Notes under the pieces: generated by a model
Told to the model about the DNA's origin: nothing
Seen by the model: only the letters and a program-made list of their open reading frames with translations
Databases searched by the model: none
Assembly (NCBI RefSeq): GCF_002909235.1
Contig: NZ_PHQQ01000025.1
Location: forward strand, 1-64,000
DNA from: Arenibacter catalasegens
GTDB taxonomy: Bacteria; Bacteroidota; Bacteroidia; Flavobacteriales; Flavobacteriaceae
Reading direction: 5' to 3'
DNA length: 64,000 nt
Program-made: the position numbers and the translations under genes
In this document: positions 8,739-17,244 of the stretch, in pieces
Layout: each line of letters begins with the position of its first letter
Position numbering within the stretch: position 1 is the first letter of the stretch

Positions 8739-10109
8739 TTATATCATTATTTCTTGTACTTCGTTTAATTTTGGCAGGTGTACCCTCCATCCATAAAAAT
8801 CCTTAATTTTAACTCTAAAGGCATCCAATGAAGTAGGTTCGCCATGAATAAGGAATACAGTTTCAGGAATATTTTCTATGTCCTTCAACCAATGCATTAA
8901 TTCGCTTTGATCGGCGTGGGCCGATAGACTTTCCAAATGATGGATTTTTGCCTTGACGGGATAGTATTTGCCGAAAAACTTAAGTTCATGGGCACCTTCC
9001 AATAGTTGCCGGCCACGGGTTCCTTCTGCCTGAAAACCAACCAACAAGACCGATGTTGAAGATACATCGATCAACTGTTTTAAATAGGTGAGTACCCTAC
9101 CGCCTGTAACCATCCCACTACCGGCAATAACAATTTTAGGTCTTGGGTCATCAATGGTCTTCCAAGTGTCGGCATAGGATGTTATGATGTTGAAATGGTT
9201 GCACATGGCATGGTACTCGTTCATTGGTAGCTTATGCCAATTAGGAAATTGTTCAAAAACAGATAAAACATTATTGCCCATAGGGCTATCAATAAAAATG
9301 GGAATATTGGGAATTTTGTTTTTTTTGTACATCTGCCAAAGTAAGTACATAATAGATTGCAGCCGCTCCACGGCAAAGGACGGGATGATGAGATTTCCTC
9401 TTTCTTGAACAGTTGTTTTAATGAGGTTACTTAGTATACTTTCCACATCTTCCTTAGGATGTAATTTATTACCATAGGTGCTTTCCATAAATAGATAATC
9501 GGCCCATTTTGGGCGTTCCGGCACCTCTAATAGATTGTCCTTAAGTCTACCAATATCACCAGAAAAAACGAATAATTTTCCGAAGATTTCCAACTCTATA
9601 AAGCAAGCACCAATAATATGGCCGTTAAACCTGTATTTGAAGCGAATGTCTTCCGATAGGGAAATCCATTGGTCCTTGTCTGTGGATTTAAACAAATCAA
9701 CGGTACGCTCCGCTTCTTTTATTGTGTAAAATGGCAATGCGGGCTTATGCTTGCTATAGTCCTCTTTATTGGCTTTTTCAGCTTCTTCTTCATGAATCTT
9801 GGCACTGTCCAATAAAATAATCCTTGTAACCTCCAAGGTAGGTGCAGTTCCTAATATCTTCCCTCTAAACCCTTCTTTTACCAATCTTGGTAAATATCCG
9901 GTATGGTCCAGATGACCATGGGTCAATAGGACCAAATCTATTTTACTTACATCTATAGATAAGGGAATCCAGTTTTGTTGCCGAAGCTCCTTTACACCTT
10001 GGAACATTCCACAATCGATCATAATATTCAAATCCGGTGTTTCCAAATAGAATTTGGAGCCAGTTACGGTTCCGGAAGCCCCTAAGAAATGTATTTTGAT
10101 AGTATTCAT
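8739..10109 (-). CDS. beta-CASP metallo-beta-lactamase RNA-processing nuclease
   Basis: A 456-residue protein of the CPSF73-like class: metallo-beta-lactamase fold with H64-G-H66-L-D68-H69, a beta-CASP insert (residues ~180-370) and a C-terminal RMMBL segment (around residue 390, LESLSAHADQSEL). Such enzymes cut or trim RNA using two zinc ions. Homologues are common in bacterial stress and anaerobic gene sets. It is the last gene of a tight run: the ATP-cone nuclease gene ends 3 bp upstream and MscS precedes that. The grouping of an RNA nuclease with a nucleotide-sensing nuclease suggests a shared response, but the substrate is unknown. Confidence 0.85.
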   Translation of the reverse strand: MNTIKIHFLGASGTVTGSKFYLETPDLNIMIDCGMFQGVKELRQQNWIPLSIDVSKIDLVLLTHGHLDHTGYLPRLVKEGFRGKILGTAPTLEVTRIILLDSAKIHEEEAEKANKEDYSKHKPALPFYTIKEAERTVDLFKSTDKDQWISLSEDIRFKYRFNGHIIGACFIELEIFGKLFVFSGDIGRLKDNLLEVPERPKWADYLFMESTYGNKLHPKEDVESILSNLIKTTVQERGNLIIPSFAVERLQSIMYLLWQMYKKNKIPNIPIFIDSPMGNNVLSVFEQFPNWHKLPMNEYHAMCNHFNIITSYADTWKTIDDPRPKIVIAGSGMVTGGRVLTYLKQLIDVSSTSVLLVGFQAEGTRGRQLLEGAHELKFFGKYYPVKAKIHHLESLSAHADQSELMHWLKDIENIPETVFLIHGEPTSLDAFRVKIKDFYGWRVHLPKLNEVQEIMI

Positions 10110-10112
10110 AAT

Positions 10113-10958
10113 CTAGTGATTACAGAGTTGTTTAATTTCATCCAGAATTTTTTCCTTTCTGGATTGGGAGATGCCTAAATGATCCAAATAGAATTTATCC
10201 TTCCATAATTGTCTGCATAGCACAATATCCCTACTCAACAGAAACTGTTTTTCCCTATTAGTAAGTAGGGCGGAGACCGTAATGGGATATAGCCCTAATC
10301 GATCAATGCGGTCCTTAAGTCCGTCCTTTAAAGGGAGGTCCCAACTTAAAAGATACAAGCCCGCGCATTTGCCATAGGCAATGGCGTCTCCAGTAAAACG
10401 GGTATTGGTTACTAACCAACCATTATCAAGTTTCCTTTTTTCATTTTTCTTGGTGGCCCAATGCGCTTTTACATCATTATATCTGGAGTGGATATAGAGG
10501 GGGATTTTAACATTGCAATTGCGACCCTCTTCTGAATGGAATTTACATTCGATGACAGTGACTGTTCCATTTTTTTCAGCAATTACGTCAATTTCATGGG
10601 TAACGCAGATGCCGTTCATTATTTCATCTACACGTGTCGTGTAACCCGAATATTCCAAGATGGCTGCCACAAAACGTTCAAAAGGAAACCCTGTAGGTCC
10701 CAATTCGTATAAGGCTTTTTTAAGTTTGTATTTTGAGGCAAAAATGGATTTGTTCTTTTTCAAAAGGGCATAGGCCCTATTGTATATTTCATTAGTGGAG
10801 ATGCCTTCATAAAGTTCCTCTTTTACCTGGCCAACAATTTGTTCTACTACATTAAGGTCGGCACCGCTTCGTTTAAGGGAATTTCGAAGTTTATCTAGGG
10901 AAAACTTAGCTCGTTCTCCAGAGGATTTTAGAATTTCAATGTCCAATTCTTTTTCCAT
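10113..10958 (-). CDS. ATP-cone / PDDEXK (Mrr-like) nuclease fusion
   Basis: A 281-residue fusion. Residues ~7-88 form an ATP-cone, the nucleotide-sensing module best known from ribonucleotide reductases and NrdR (pattern KSSGERAKFSLDKLRNSLKRSG). Residues ~95-200 form a PDDEXK nuclease core: E122-I-D124 followed by E137-C-K139, then QGV-like basic strands. The C-terminal ~60 residues include a helix-turn reminiscent of a DNA-binding tail (HLGISQSRKEKI). It should cut nucleic acid in response to the ATP/dATP state. It is not linked to a methyltransferase, so it is unlikely to be a classical restriction enzyme. The neighbouring gene ends or starts lie 1-3 bp away on both sides. Confidence 0.8.
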   Translation of the reverse strand: MEKELDIEILKSSGERAKFSLDKLRNSLKRSGADLNVVEQIVGQVKEELYEGISTNEIYNRAYALLKKNKSIFASKYKLKKALYELGPTGFPFERFVAAILEYSGYTTRVDEIMNGICVTHEIDVIAEKNGTVTVIECKFHSEEGRNCNVKIPLYIHSRYNDVKAHWATKKNEKRKLDNGWLVTNTRFTGDAIAYGKCAGLYLLSWDLPLKDGLKDRIDRLGLYPITVSALLTNREKQFLLSRDIVLCRQLWKDKFYLDHLGISQSRKEKILDEIKQLCNH

Positions 10959-10959
10959 A

Positions 10960-11859
10960 TCATTGTTTTAGATGAATATCCATTTCTGGTATTTTTAGAA
11001 GCTGTAGGGTGCTTGAGGCAAGCGTTACCTTACCATCTGTGGCGATAAGTTCTAGCACTATTTGCTCAAATAATTCATGCTTTGTAACCCGTCTTAATTT
11101 ATAATCTGTGATATACCTTAAATTTATGGCTATCCAGTTGTCAGTTGGGCTAATGGCCAAGGTAGGGGCTAGTTTGGCATTTTCTATATAATATCGCTCC
11201 ACCATTTCCTCCCATTTTGCCAAGGAATTTTTGGTATAATCCGATAGGAGTTCCGTAGCTTTTTCAAGAATCAGTTTCTTGGCCAGAGCAACATCCGAAT
11301 CATAGGTTATAAGTATATTCAGTTCATCCCAAACAAAGGGAAAGTCCATGGAGTAATTCTTAATTGGGCCCTTAAAAACAAAGGCGTTACTGATTTTAAC
11401 GATCCTGCCCGAATAATTGTCACTACTGACCCATTCACCTATTTCCATTAGCGTAGTATAGATGCTATCTATATCAATTACATCTCCTTTAATTCCGTTG
11501 ATTTCAATACGGTCTCCAGGTTTATAGACCCGGACAAAAAAAATATAAAACGATCCCGCAATACTTAATATCAATTCCTGTAAGGTGAAAGTTATTCCTG
11601 CTGTAAACAAACCAATAATAATGGTGTAGTCTTTAAGGTTCTCAACTGTAAATGCCATTAAAACTAGTATGGCTATTAGGATGTAACCAATAATTTCCAC
11701 TCCTTTCTGAGCCTTATATCTAACAGAGACATTTTCTATTCTTTTTTTTAGAATCCTGCGAAAAATGCCTATTAAAAGCACAATGGCCAGTATCCATATT
11801 AAAAGCTTTACAAACCGTAATATAACTGGGTCGCTAATGAAGTCCAGGGGACTACTCAT
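10960..11859 (-). CDS. MscS-family mechanosensitive ion channel
   Basis: A 299-residue membrane protein. Membrane helices lie near residues 13-34, 52-70 and 73-95. The pore helix region is followed by the beta domain with the signature KPGDRIEINGIKGDVIDID and the later SNAFVFKGPIKNYS. The cytoplasmic part is of normal MscS length. It probably releases solutes on osmotic downshift. The stop codon is 1 bp from the start of the ATP-cone nuclease gene, so the three genes 11859-8739 form one transcription unit. A strong hairpin (11877-11911) separates it from the upstream eRF1-like gene, so expression may rely on read-through or an unrecognised promoter. Confidence 0.88.
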   Translation of the reverse strand: MSSPLDFISDPVILRFVKLLIWILAIVLLIGIFRRILKKRIENVSVRYKAQKGVEIIGYILIAILVLMAFTVENLKDYTIIIGLFTAGITFTLQELILSIAGSFYIFFVRVYKPGDRIEINGIKGDVIDIDSIYTTLMEIGEWVSSDNYSGRIVKISNAFVFKGPIKNYSMDFPFVWDELNILITYDSDVALAKKLILEKATELLSDYTKNSLAKWEEMVERYYIENAKLAPTLAISPTDNWIAINLRYITDYKLRRVTKHELFEQIVLELIATDGKVTLASSTLQLLKIPEMDIHLKQ

Positions 11860-11876
11860 GAGTAAATGATTTTATT

Positions 11877-11911
11877 AAGACCGCCAAAACAAAATTTGTT
11901 TTGGCGGTCTT
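11877..11911. terminator. bidirectional hairpin terminator
   Basis: AAGACCGCCAAAACAAA and its exact reverse complement are separated by one base, giving a stem of up to 17 bp in practice closed by a small A/T loop, flanked by A and T residues. It lies 18 bp after the eRF1-like gene and before the MscS gene on the minus strand, and probably attenuates transcription between them. Confidence 0.8.
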
Positions 11912-11929
11912 TGAATTAATGATAACCAA

Positions 11930-12343
11930 CTATTTATTTTGGGCAAAAAAGTCCCTAACCAAGGCTTTGGTCTGGTTTTCTGTCATGCTGTCCGCTTTGG
12001 TGACTGCTTTTAATTTATCCGCCAGCCCTTTATGGTGTTCCAATAATTCTTTTCTAAACTTTTCATTGGTATCCCCTGGGCCAAAAAGCGCGATGGCATC
12101 CGCATTACCTATGGTATCTGCAAGTTTTTTGAAATACGTTTTAAGTTGTGCTTTTTCCCTTTCCAAATAGGTGCGTTCATGCCTAACGTCCTGGGTAACC
12201 CCAGATTTGACCCTAGGTCCCGATGTACCCTTGCGATTAAAAAACTCGACTTCAGAAAAAATGGTTTCCAAGTTTTCTTCATTATTATCCAAACGGACGA
12301 TATGGGCTTTTTCCCTATCTAACCAAATTCCAATATTTTTCAT
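11930..12343 (-). CDS. eRF1-like (baeRF-type) protein
   Basis: A 137-residue protein resembling the single middle domain of archaeo-eukaryotic release factor eRF1, as found in bacterial baeRF families. It opens with a strand IGIWLDREKAHIVRL, has a basic segment in the middle (residues ~44-60) and a late FGPGDTNEKFRKELLEHH, where the family usually has a GP-x-E motif. Bacterial members are proposed to act on stalled ribosomes or in translational stress. No catalytic GGQ is present. It is 12 bp downstream of a USP gene, in the unit driven by the Fnr-like site at 13259. The assignment rests on motif shape only. Confidence 0.6.
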   Translation of the reverse strand: MKNIGIWLDREKAHIVRLDNNEENLETIFSEVEFFNRKGTSGPRVKSGVTQDVRHERTYLEREKAQLKTYFKKLADTIGNADAIALFGPGDTNEKFRKELLEHHKGLADKLKAVTKADSMTENQTKALVRDFFAQNK

Positions 12344-12355
12344 AATACATTGTTT

Positions 12356-13201
12356 TTAAGATTCGTTTAAAGCCAAAATAGGAACTGTAGCATCATAGCC
12401 AATTGCTTTGACCAATGGCTTAGAAAATATACTGTTAAAAAGGAAATGTTTCTTGTTGATGAACGCGATCATATCGCTGTTTCTACTTTCCACAAAGGAA
12501 GTTAATCCGCTAGCCACACCCTTACCCGATAGGGTATGGAAGCTATGGTCAACAATTCCCAGAATATCATTTAAGAGCTGTTTATTAGTCTCTTGATCTT
12601 CGTCTAGTGCAATTTCCTTTTTGAAGTGAAGCACACGTATAGCCGAATTGTGCATTTTCGCTATTTCAATCAAATAATTTAGTTCCTTATGCTTAAATGA
12701 GGATTTATAATTAGTGGGAAAGACAATTTCCTTCGGACTTGAAAAACGCACATCTTCCGGAATAGCCATTACCGGGCATTCCTTAATTTTCTCCATGGCA
12801 TTTACCGTATTACTTCCAAAAATAACCCCTTTGGTACGTGTGGCTCCTTGGGTACCCATGATGACTAGATCTATCTCTTTGTTGGTTATGGTCTGTTTAA
12901 TAGCCTCCGACAGAAAATTGAAAGTTGAAATAGTGTGATAGGTATGTTTGGGGTTGTCGTGGTGAAGCGCCAACATGTTTAATAATTTAGCGAACCCTTC
13001 CTCTGATTCATCTTTGGCCGTTTCATATTCCGCACTTCCCGGCTCTGGCATGGTCAAGGTATTGGTGGTGTAATTATCCAGATGGAAAATGTTTAAAAAG
13101 TAGAATTCGCAGTTGAGCTTTGCATAAAGATCCAAGGCATAGCGCGTAGCATTGATCGCGTTTTTAGAGAAATCGGTAGGAATTAATATTCTTTTGTCCA
13201 T
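12356..13201 (-). CDS. universal stress protein, tandem UspA domains
   Basis: A 281-residue protein with two Usp domains (about 1-145 and 150-281). The first starts with RILIPTDFSKNA and keeps the ATP-binding signature G-x2-G-x9-GS (G116-TQG to S130). The second domain has lost this signature, so only one nucleotide site is expected per chain. Usp proteins of this type are induced on energy limitation and help survival without growth; the molecular action is mostly unknown. It is the first gene of a unit with the eRF1-like protein, 58 bp downstream of a perfect Fnr-like palindrome. Confidence 0.9.
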   Translation of the reverse strand: MDKRILIPTDFSKNAINATRYALDLYAKLNCEFYFLNIFHLDNYTTNTLTMPEPGSAEYETAKDESEEGFAKLLNMLALHHDNPKHTYHTISTFNFLSEAIKQTITNKEIDLVIMGTQGATRTKGVIFGSNTVNAMEKIKECPVMAIPEDVRFSSPKEIVFPTNYKSSFKHKELNYLIEIAKMHNSAIRVLHFKKEIALDEDQETNKQLLNDILGIVDHSFHTLSGKGVASGLTSFVESRNSDMIAFINKKHFLFNSIFSKPLVKAIGYDATVPILALNES

Positions 13202-13227
13202 AACGAGTTTATTTTAGATTGCCTAAC

Positions 13228-13270
13228 TAAATATAATATGCTACACCCACAGTTACTATGACAATTGTCA
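13228..13270 (-). promoter_or_regulatory. Fnr-like site and -7 box for USP at 12356
   Basis: TGACAATTGTCA at 13259-13270 is a perfect palindrome and overlaps the stop codon of the upstream USP gene. TATATTTA on the minus strand (13235-13228), one mismatch from TAnnTTTG, ends 36.5 bp from the dyad centre. It gives the 12356 gene its own promoter inside the USP array. Confidence 0.8.
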
Positions 13271-14116
13271 TTCTAGTGGGGGAAGGATTAAAAATGGAAT
13301 ATCGGAATACATGCTTAAGTCTTTCACTATGGGTTCACGGGTGAGTTTTTCAAAAAGGTTCCGTTTTTCGTGCACCATGGCGTACATATCTACTTTTAGT
13401 TTTTCCAAAAAAACATCTAATACCTTGGCCTTATCGTCATAGTTCTTTATCCATTGGAAGGAATGTCCTAAGGTACTTAGAACTTTCTCCAAATTTTTTC
13501 TGTTCTCCTCCTGGGTCTTGTTCAAAATATGTTGTTCATGAACGTGCACAACCCTAATGGATGCTTGGGATAAGGACGCAATGTAAAGCAGCGGGGCAAG
13601 TGTTTTTTGGTCACAATTCTTTCTCAAGTCGGTCACAAAGGCGATTTCCTTTGGTGGGTGGAAATCCATTTCCCCAGGAATGGCCAACAATGGGCATTCC
13701 TTTAGATTATCGGCCACCTTTATGGTATTGCTCCCAAAAAATATGTCGGCAGTATCTGTTAGCCCTTTATTCCCCATGGTTATCAGGTCAATATTGAGTT
13801 CTTTGACCTTTTGCTCTATGATATCGACCAAGTCTCCTTTTAGGGAAATAGTTTTAAAGGTGTGTAGGGGGTTTTCGTTGTCCAAGACTACTTTGTGCTT
13901 AATATGTGTAATCTTTTCCTGGGATTCCAATTCCAGTTGTTTCAAATATTTTTTAATCCCCAAGACCGGAAACGTTTTATCTGAAGAAATGGTAAGCTCC
14001 GAATAGGTGTTCAAAATGTAAAATGTACAGGACTGGGATGCTAAAAGTTTTGATGCATAGAACAGGGCGCAATAGGCATTGTTAGAAAAATCGGTCGCAA
14101 CTAGTATATTTTTCAT
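13268..14116 (-). CDS. universal stress protein, tandem UspA domains
   Basis: A 282-residue two-domain Usp. Domain 1 begins KNILVATDFSNNA and carries GNKG-x9-GSNT near residues 117-132. Domain 2 lacks the Gly signature and ends with the array's shared closing section (NLFEKLTREPIVKDL, then PFLILPP). It differs strongly from its neighbours in the linker (residues 60-90), so it is not a recent copy. It starts only 6 bp after the USP gene at 14123 and must be co-transcribed with it from the divergent promoter at 14987-15029. Confidence 0.9.
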   Translation of the reverse strand: MKNILVATDFSNNAYCALFYASKLLASQSCTFYILNTYSELTISSDKTFPVLGIKKYLKQLELESQEKITHIKHKVVLDNENPLHTFKTISLKGDLVDIIEQKVKELNIDLITMGNKGLTDTADIFFGSNTIKVADNLKECPLLAIPGEMDFHPPKEIAFVTDLRKNCDQKTLAPLLYIASLSQASIRVVHVHEQHILNKTQEENRKNLEKVLSTLGHSFQWIKNYDDKAKVLDVFLEKLKVDMYAMVHEKRNLFEKLTREPIVKDLSMYSDIPFLILPPLE

Positions 14117-14122
14117 TCTCTA

Positions 14123-14962
14123 TTATTTTAATTGTGGAATAACCATAAAAGGTATGGTGACATGAAAACCAATTTTTTTAATAACGGGTTCAATAAAAAG
14201 TCGCTCGAAAAAAGTATGTTTGTTCTGGACCATGACCAAAAGATTAATTTTTTCTTTGGCTTGGAAGTCATTGATGGCATTTATAATGTCATTGCTGGGC
14301 ACATCGTGGAACAGCGCCTTTTTTGCTAAAATCTTTTGAAGTCCATTCTTTTGTTTTTCTTGATCTGCAGTCAGCTCATATCCTGTGGATACATGCAGTA
14401 CATTAATTTGGGACCCATGCTCCTCTGAGATGTCTAAAAGAGGCGCTAACAATTCCTTATTGTATCCTATTTCAAAATCTGTTGGGAATAATATTTCCAA
14501 TGGTTTCTCGTACTCAAAATTAGGGGGTATAACGAGAACGGGACAATTGGCTTTTTTTAGTACATGTACGGTATTTGTCCCAAAAAAAATTTCCTCCGCT
14601 CCGGTGGCTCCTTTAGTGCCCATAACCACTAGACCGATGCCTTCGGATTCAACGGTTTCCATAACCTCGTTCAAGAGGGTATTAAAGGCTGTATGTACGA
14701 TAAAACTATGCTTGGAATTATTATATTCCTTCTGCAGACGATTTTTTAGTTTTTCCAGTTGCGTCATAGATGTTTCCTGCATTACATCGCCCAGGCCTAT
14801 TAGTCCAGGGCTTCCAATTAAATATTCGGCGTTGTACACTGGGGGTAAATAGGTATGCATGAGGTAAAAAGTACATTCTTTATTTTTGAAACTTTGCAAA
14901 GCGTAATCTATAGCCTTAAAGGAGTTATTGGAAAAATCGGTGGGCAGCAAAATCCGTTTCAT
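14123..14962 (-). CDS. universal stress protein, tandem UspA domains
   Basis: A 279-residue two-domain Usp. Domain 1 opens KRILLPTDFSNNSFKAIDYAL and has GTKG-x9-GTNT (Thr in place of the usual Ser, still compatible with ATP binding). Domain 2 has no Gly signature but keeps LLVMVQNKHTFFERLFIEPV, the segment shared by all array members. It is the first gene of a two-gene unit and is transcribed divergently from thioredoxin, both from one Fnr-like site. Confidence 0.9.
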   Translation of the reverse strand: MKRILLPTDFSNNSFKAIDYALQSFKNKECTFYLMHTYLPPVYNAEYLIGSPGLIGLGDVMQETSMTQLEKLKNRLQKEYNNSKHSFIVHTAFNTLLNEVMETVESEGIGLVVMGTKGATGAEEIFFGTNTVHVLKKANCPVLVIPPNFEYEKPLEILFPTDFEIGYNKELLAPLLDISEEHGSQINVLHVSTGYELTADQEKQKNGLQKILAKKALFHDVPSNDIINAINDFQAKEKINLLVMVQNKHTFFERLFIEPVIKKIGFHVTIPFMVIPQLK

Positions 14963-14986
14963 AATATTATTTATTCTTTAGTTTTG

Positions 14987-15060
14987 TAAAGCTAAATCAG
15001 AAGATTATCGTAAACCATGATATTGGTCAGTTCGAGTTTCTCTTTGTTTTGGTAATTTTA
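14987..15060. promoter_or_regulatory. divergent Fnr-like promoter for USP pair and thioredoxin
   Basis: TGATATTGGTCA (15018-15029) sits between two divergent genes. To the left, TAGCTTTA on the minus strand (14994-14987), and to the right, TAATTTTA (15053-15060), are each one mismatch from TAnnTTTG. Both end exactly 36.5 bp from the same dyad centre. One bound dimer could therefore activate both genes from a class II position. Confidence 0.8.
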
Positions 15061-15079
15061 CTTGTCAATAAATTAAATT

Positions 15080-15379
15080 ATGAAGAATAGTTTTAGTAAT
15101 ATCATCAACTCAGAAACGCCAGTTTTAGTCGATTTTCACGCCGATTGGTGTGGCCCATGTAAAATGTTGGCACCAATTCTGAAACAGGTCAAGGACGAAA
15201 TGGGCAACGCTATAAAAATTGTGAAAATTGATGTGGACAAAAACCAAACTCTAGCCAGCACCTATCAAGTAAGAGGAGTACCCACTATGCTTCTATTTAT
15301 AAATGGAAAACAGGTATGGCGGGAGTCTGGCGTGCTACAAAAGAACGACATCGTAAATGTTATTAAGCAGCATAGTTAA
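15080..15379 (+). CDS. trxA: thioredoxin
   Basis: A 99-residue cytoplasmic thioredoxin that reduces protein disulfides, with active site W23-C24-G25-P26-C27 and the cis-proline loop GVPTMLLF (residues ~74-81). The N-terminus is slightly short for the family, lacking about eight residues of the first helix. It is expressed divergently from a USP pair from a shared Fnr-like site, so it is probably a stress-specific thioredoxin rather than the housekeeping one. It ends 25 bp before the convergent USP gene. Confidence 0.93.
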   Translation: MKNSFSNIINSETPVLVDFHADWCGPCKMLAPILKQVKDEMGNAIKIVKIDVDKNQTLASTYQVRGVPTMLLFINGKQVWRESGVLQKNDIVNVIKQHS

Positions 15380-15403
15380 TTCAAGGTATTCCTTGTGCAA
15401 CGT

Positions 15404-16243
15404 TTACTCGTGTACTATTAGAAATGGAATCTTGGTGTGGTAACTAATTTTTTCTACCGCAGGTTTAAAGAGAATTCGCTCTAGGAAGTTTAAATTTTTC
15501 GCAACCATCACAAGCATGTCTAAGTCCCTGCTTTCTACAAAAGCTTGTACGGCATCATCCAATTTTTTTTCGGTAAGGGTATAAAAGGAGTGCTCGGTTT
15601 CCCTGAAATAGTTTTTCAAAAATTCTTGATTTTTCATCTGTATCTCGCTAAGGTCTTCTCCTTTTTGGGCAACATATAAGAACCGTAACGCTGATTTATG
15701 CATAACGGTAAGTTCCTTTATTTGGTCTAAGACTTTTATATCATAGTTTAATTGGAAATCTGTAGGAAATCCTATTTCCCTTGGGGAATTGTACTCGGCA
15801 TTTTCTGGGACGGCCAGGACCGCACATCTTACCTTGGTGAGTACATTGCCAGTATTGCTTCCCAAGGAAACAGCTTTAAGGCCAGTAGCTCCTTTGGTTC
15901 CCATGATAATCAAGTCGATATTTTTTTCATTAACTATTTGTTTTATGTGATCTGTGAAAAAACCATACCGTGCAGAGGTATGAAAGGTATGTTTGGTGTT
16001 AAGAGGCAAACGTTCAATATCCTTAATTAAATGGTCCAATTTTTCTTGACTTTCCTTTAATAGAGTTTCTTCCAGTAATTCTGGTGTTATATACATAGCA
16101 GCTTCACCACCGGAATTGTAGGAAATGGGATTAACATGAACGATATGAAAAGTGCATCTGGTTTTATGGTACATTGCCGTTCCGTATTTTATGGCGTTCC
16201 AGGCGTTGTCAGAAAAGTCCGTGGGTATTAATATATTTTTCAT
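15404..16243 (-). CDS. universal stress protein, tandem UspA domains
   Basis: A 279-residue two-domain Usp. Domain 1 begins KNILIPTDFSDNAWNAIKYG and carries GTKG-x9-GSNTGNV, with the following Thr-Gly shared only with the USP at 19927, its closest relative here (both also end in a VHE/LHE tail and share MVAKNLNFL). Domain 2 lacks the ATP signature. It is a single-gene unit with its own Fnr-like promoter at 16276-16318. Confidence 0.9.
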   Translation of the reverse strand: MKNILIPTDFSDNAWNAIKYGTAMYHKTRCTFHIVHVNPISYNSGGEAAMYITPELLEETLLKESQEKLDHLIKDIERLPLNTKHTFHTSARYGFFTDHIKQIVNEKNIDLIIMGTKGATGLKAVSLGSNTGNVLTKVRCAVLAVPENAEYNSPREIGFPTDFQLNYDIKVLDQIKELTVMHKSALRFLYVAQKGEDLSEIQMKNQEFLKNYFRETEHSFYTLTEKKLDDAVQAFVESRDLDMLVMVAKNLNFLERILFKPAVEKISYHTKIPFLIVHE

Positions 16244-16275
16244 GATAGTTTTATTATTAATTCAATTCCAATGAT

Positions 16276-16318
16276 TAAAAGTAGAGGCTCTGCAACTGTT
16301 TCCAAATGACAAATATCA
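16276..16318 (-). promoter_or_regulatory. Fnr-like site and -7 box for USP at 15404
   Basis: TGACAAATATCA at 16307-16318 fits TGAY-N4-RTCA. TACTTTTA on the minus strand (16283-16276), one mismatch from the -7 consensus, ends 36.5 bp from the centre. Immediately downstream of the site TGTTGGTC repeats part of the other sites' core. Confidence 0.75.
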
Positions 16319-16354
16319 TGTTGGTCTAATTTGGTGTAAAATGCTATTCCGGAT

Positions 16355-17215
16355 CTAGGATGCTATCAGAGGGAAGATTAAAAACGGAACTTCCGTGTTA
16401 AAGGCCACCCTCTTGATAACATTTTCCTTGATAAGCTTTTCAAAAAAACTATGCCAATAATTGACCATGGCGATCATACCTATATTTTTGTGATCACGGG
16501 CATAGCTATTTATGGCGCCAGAAATATTGGAATACCCATTAATCTCTTCAAAACTGTATTTAATTCCACGAAATCTTTCCGATATAAGATCCTTAGCTGT
16601 TTTTTGATGTGCCAATAATTCCTTCCCCGTATTTATATGAACAATGGCAATCTTGGAGTTCCATAATTTAGCCAAACTTATGAGTGGTATCAATTCTACC
16701 TCACTGTAGATATGTTCAAAATTTGTGGCAAAGGCTATCTCATCGGGAAGGTCAAGATTGTAATTTTCAGGTACGGCGATGATAGGGCAGAAGTCGATAT
16801 TTTGTATCACCTTAACCGTGCTGCTGCCCATAAAAACTTCTTTCAAGGCCGAAGAGCCTTTGGTTCCCATAAAAATGTATTGTATTCCTTTATTGACAGT
16901 GGTTTTACCGATAGCGTTTACTAGGGGATCAGCAATACTTAATCCATCAAAGGTGTGCAGGCTATTTTTATTGGACGATTCCAATTGGCTTATTATTGAT
17001 TTTATGTCTCTTTCGGATTCCTCCTTTATTGCCCTAAATAGACGTGTGTCCTTTGCTTTTCCCATGGTGCTGCTCAGACTGGATGCACCTACTTCAAAGG
17101 CATGTAAAATGTGGAAAACGCATTCCTCCTTTTCAAAGAGGAAAATGGCATAATCTATGGCATTACGTGCATTGGCCGAAAAGTCTGTAGGTAGTAGAAT
17201 ATGTTTTGCTTTCAT
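16355..17215 (-). CDS. universal stress protein, tandem UspA domains
   Basis: A 286-residue two-domain Usp, the most diverged of the array. Domain 1 begins KHILLPTDFSANARNAIDYAI and has GTKG-x9-GSSTVKV. Domain 2 retains only the closing hydrophobic strand (VPFLIFP) and the helix with WHSFFEKLIKENVIKRV. It is the last gene of a four-USP unit (19831 to 16355); the gap to the previous gene is 29 bp, with no Fnr-like site in it. Confidence 0.88.
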   Translation of the reverse strand: MKAKHILLPTDFSANARNAIDYAIFLFEKEECVFHILHAFEVGASSLSSTMGKAKDTRLFRAIKEESERDIKSIISQLESSNKNSLHTFDGLSIADPLVNAIGKTTVNKGIQYIFMGTKGSSALKEVFMGSSTVKVIQNIDFCPIIAVPENYNLDLPDEIAFATNFEHIYSEVELIPLISLAKLWNSKIAIVHINTGKELLAHQKTAKDLISERFRGIKYSFEEINGYSNISGAINSYARDHKNIGMIAMVNYWHSFFEKLIKENVIKRVAFNTEVPFLIFPLIAS

Positions 17216-17244
17216 CTTTCTATAAATTTAAAATAACATTTAGG

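Noticed and set aside
10113-10958. Restriction enzyme of a restriction-modification system
   Set aside because: No methyltransferase or specificity gene is present, and the N-terminal ATP-cone points to nucleotide-controlled activity instead.
11901-12359. Plus-strand open frames opposite the eRF1-like gene
   Set aside because: They are antisense shadows with no coding features; the minus-strand frame has the motifs and the operon context.
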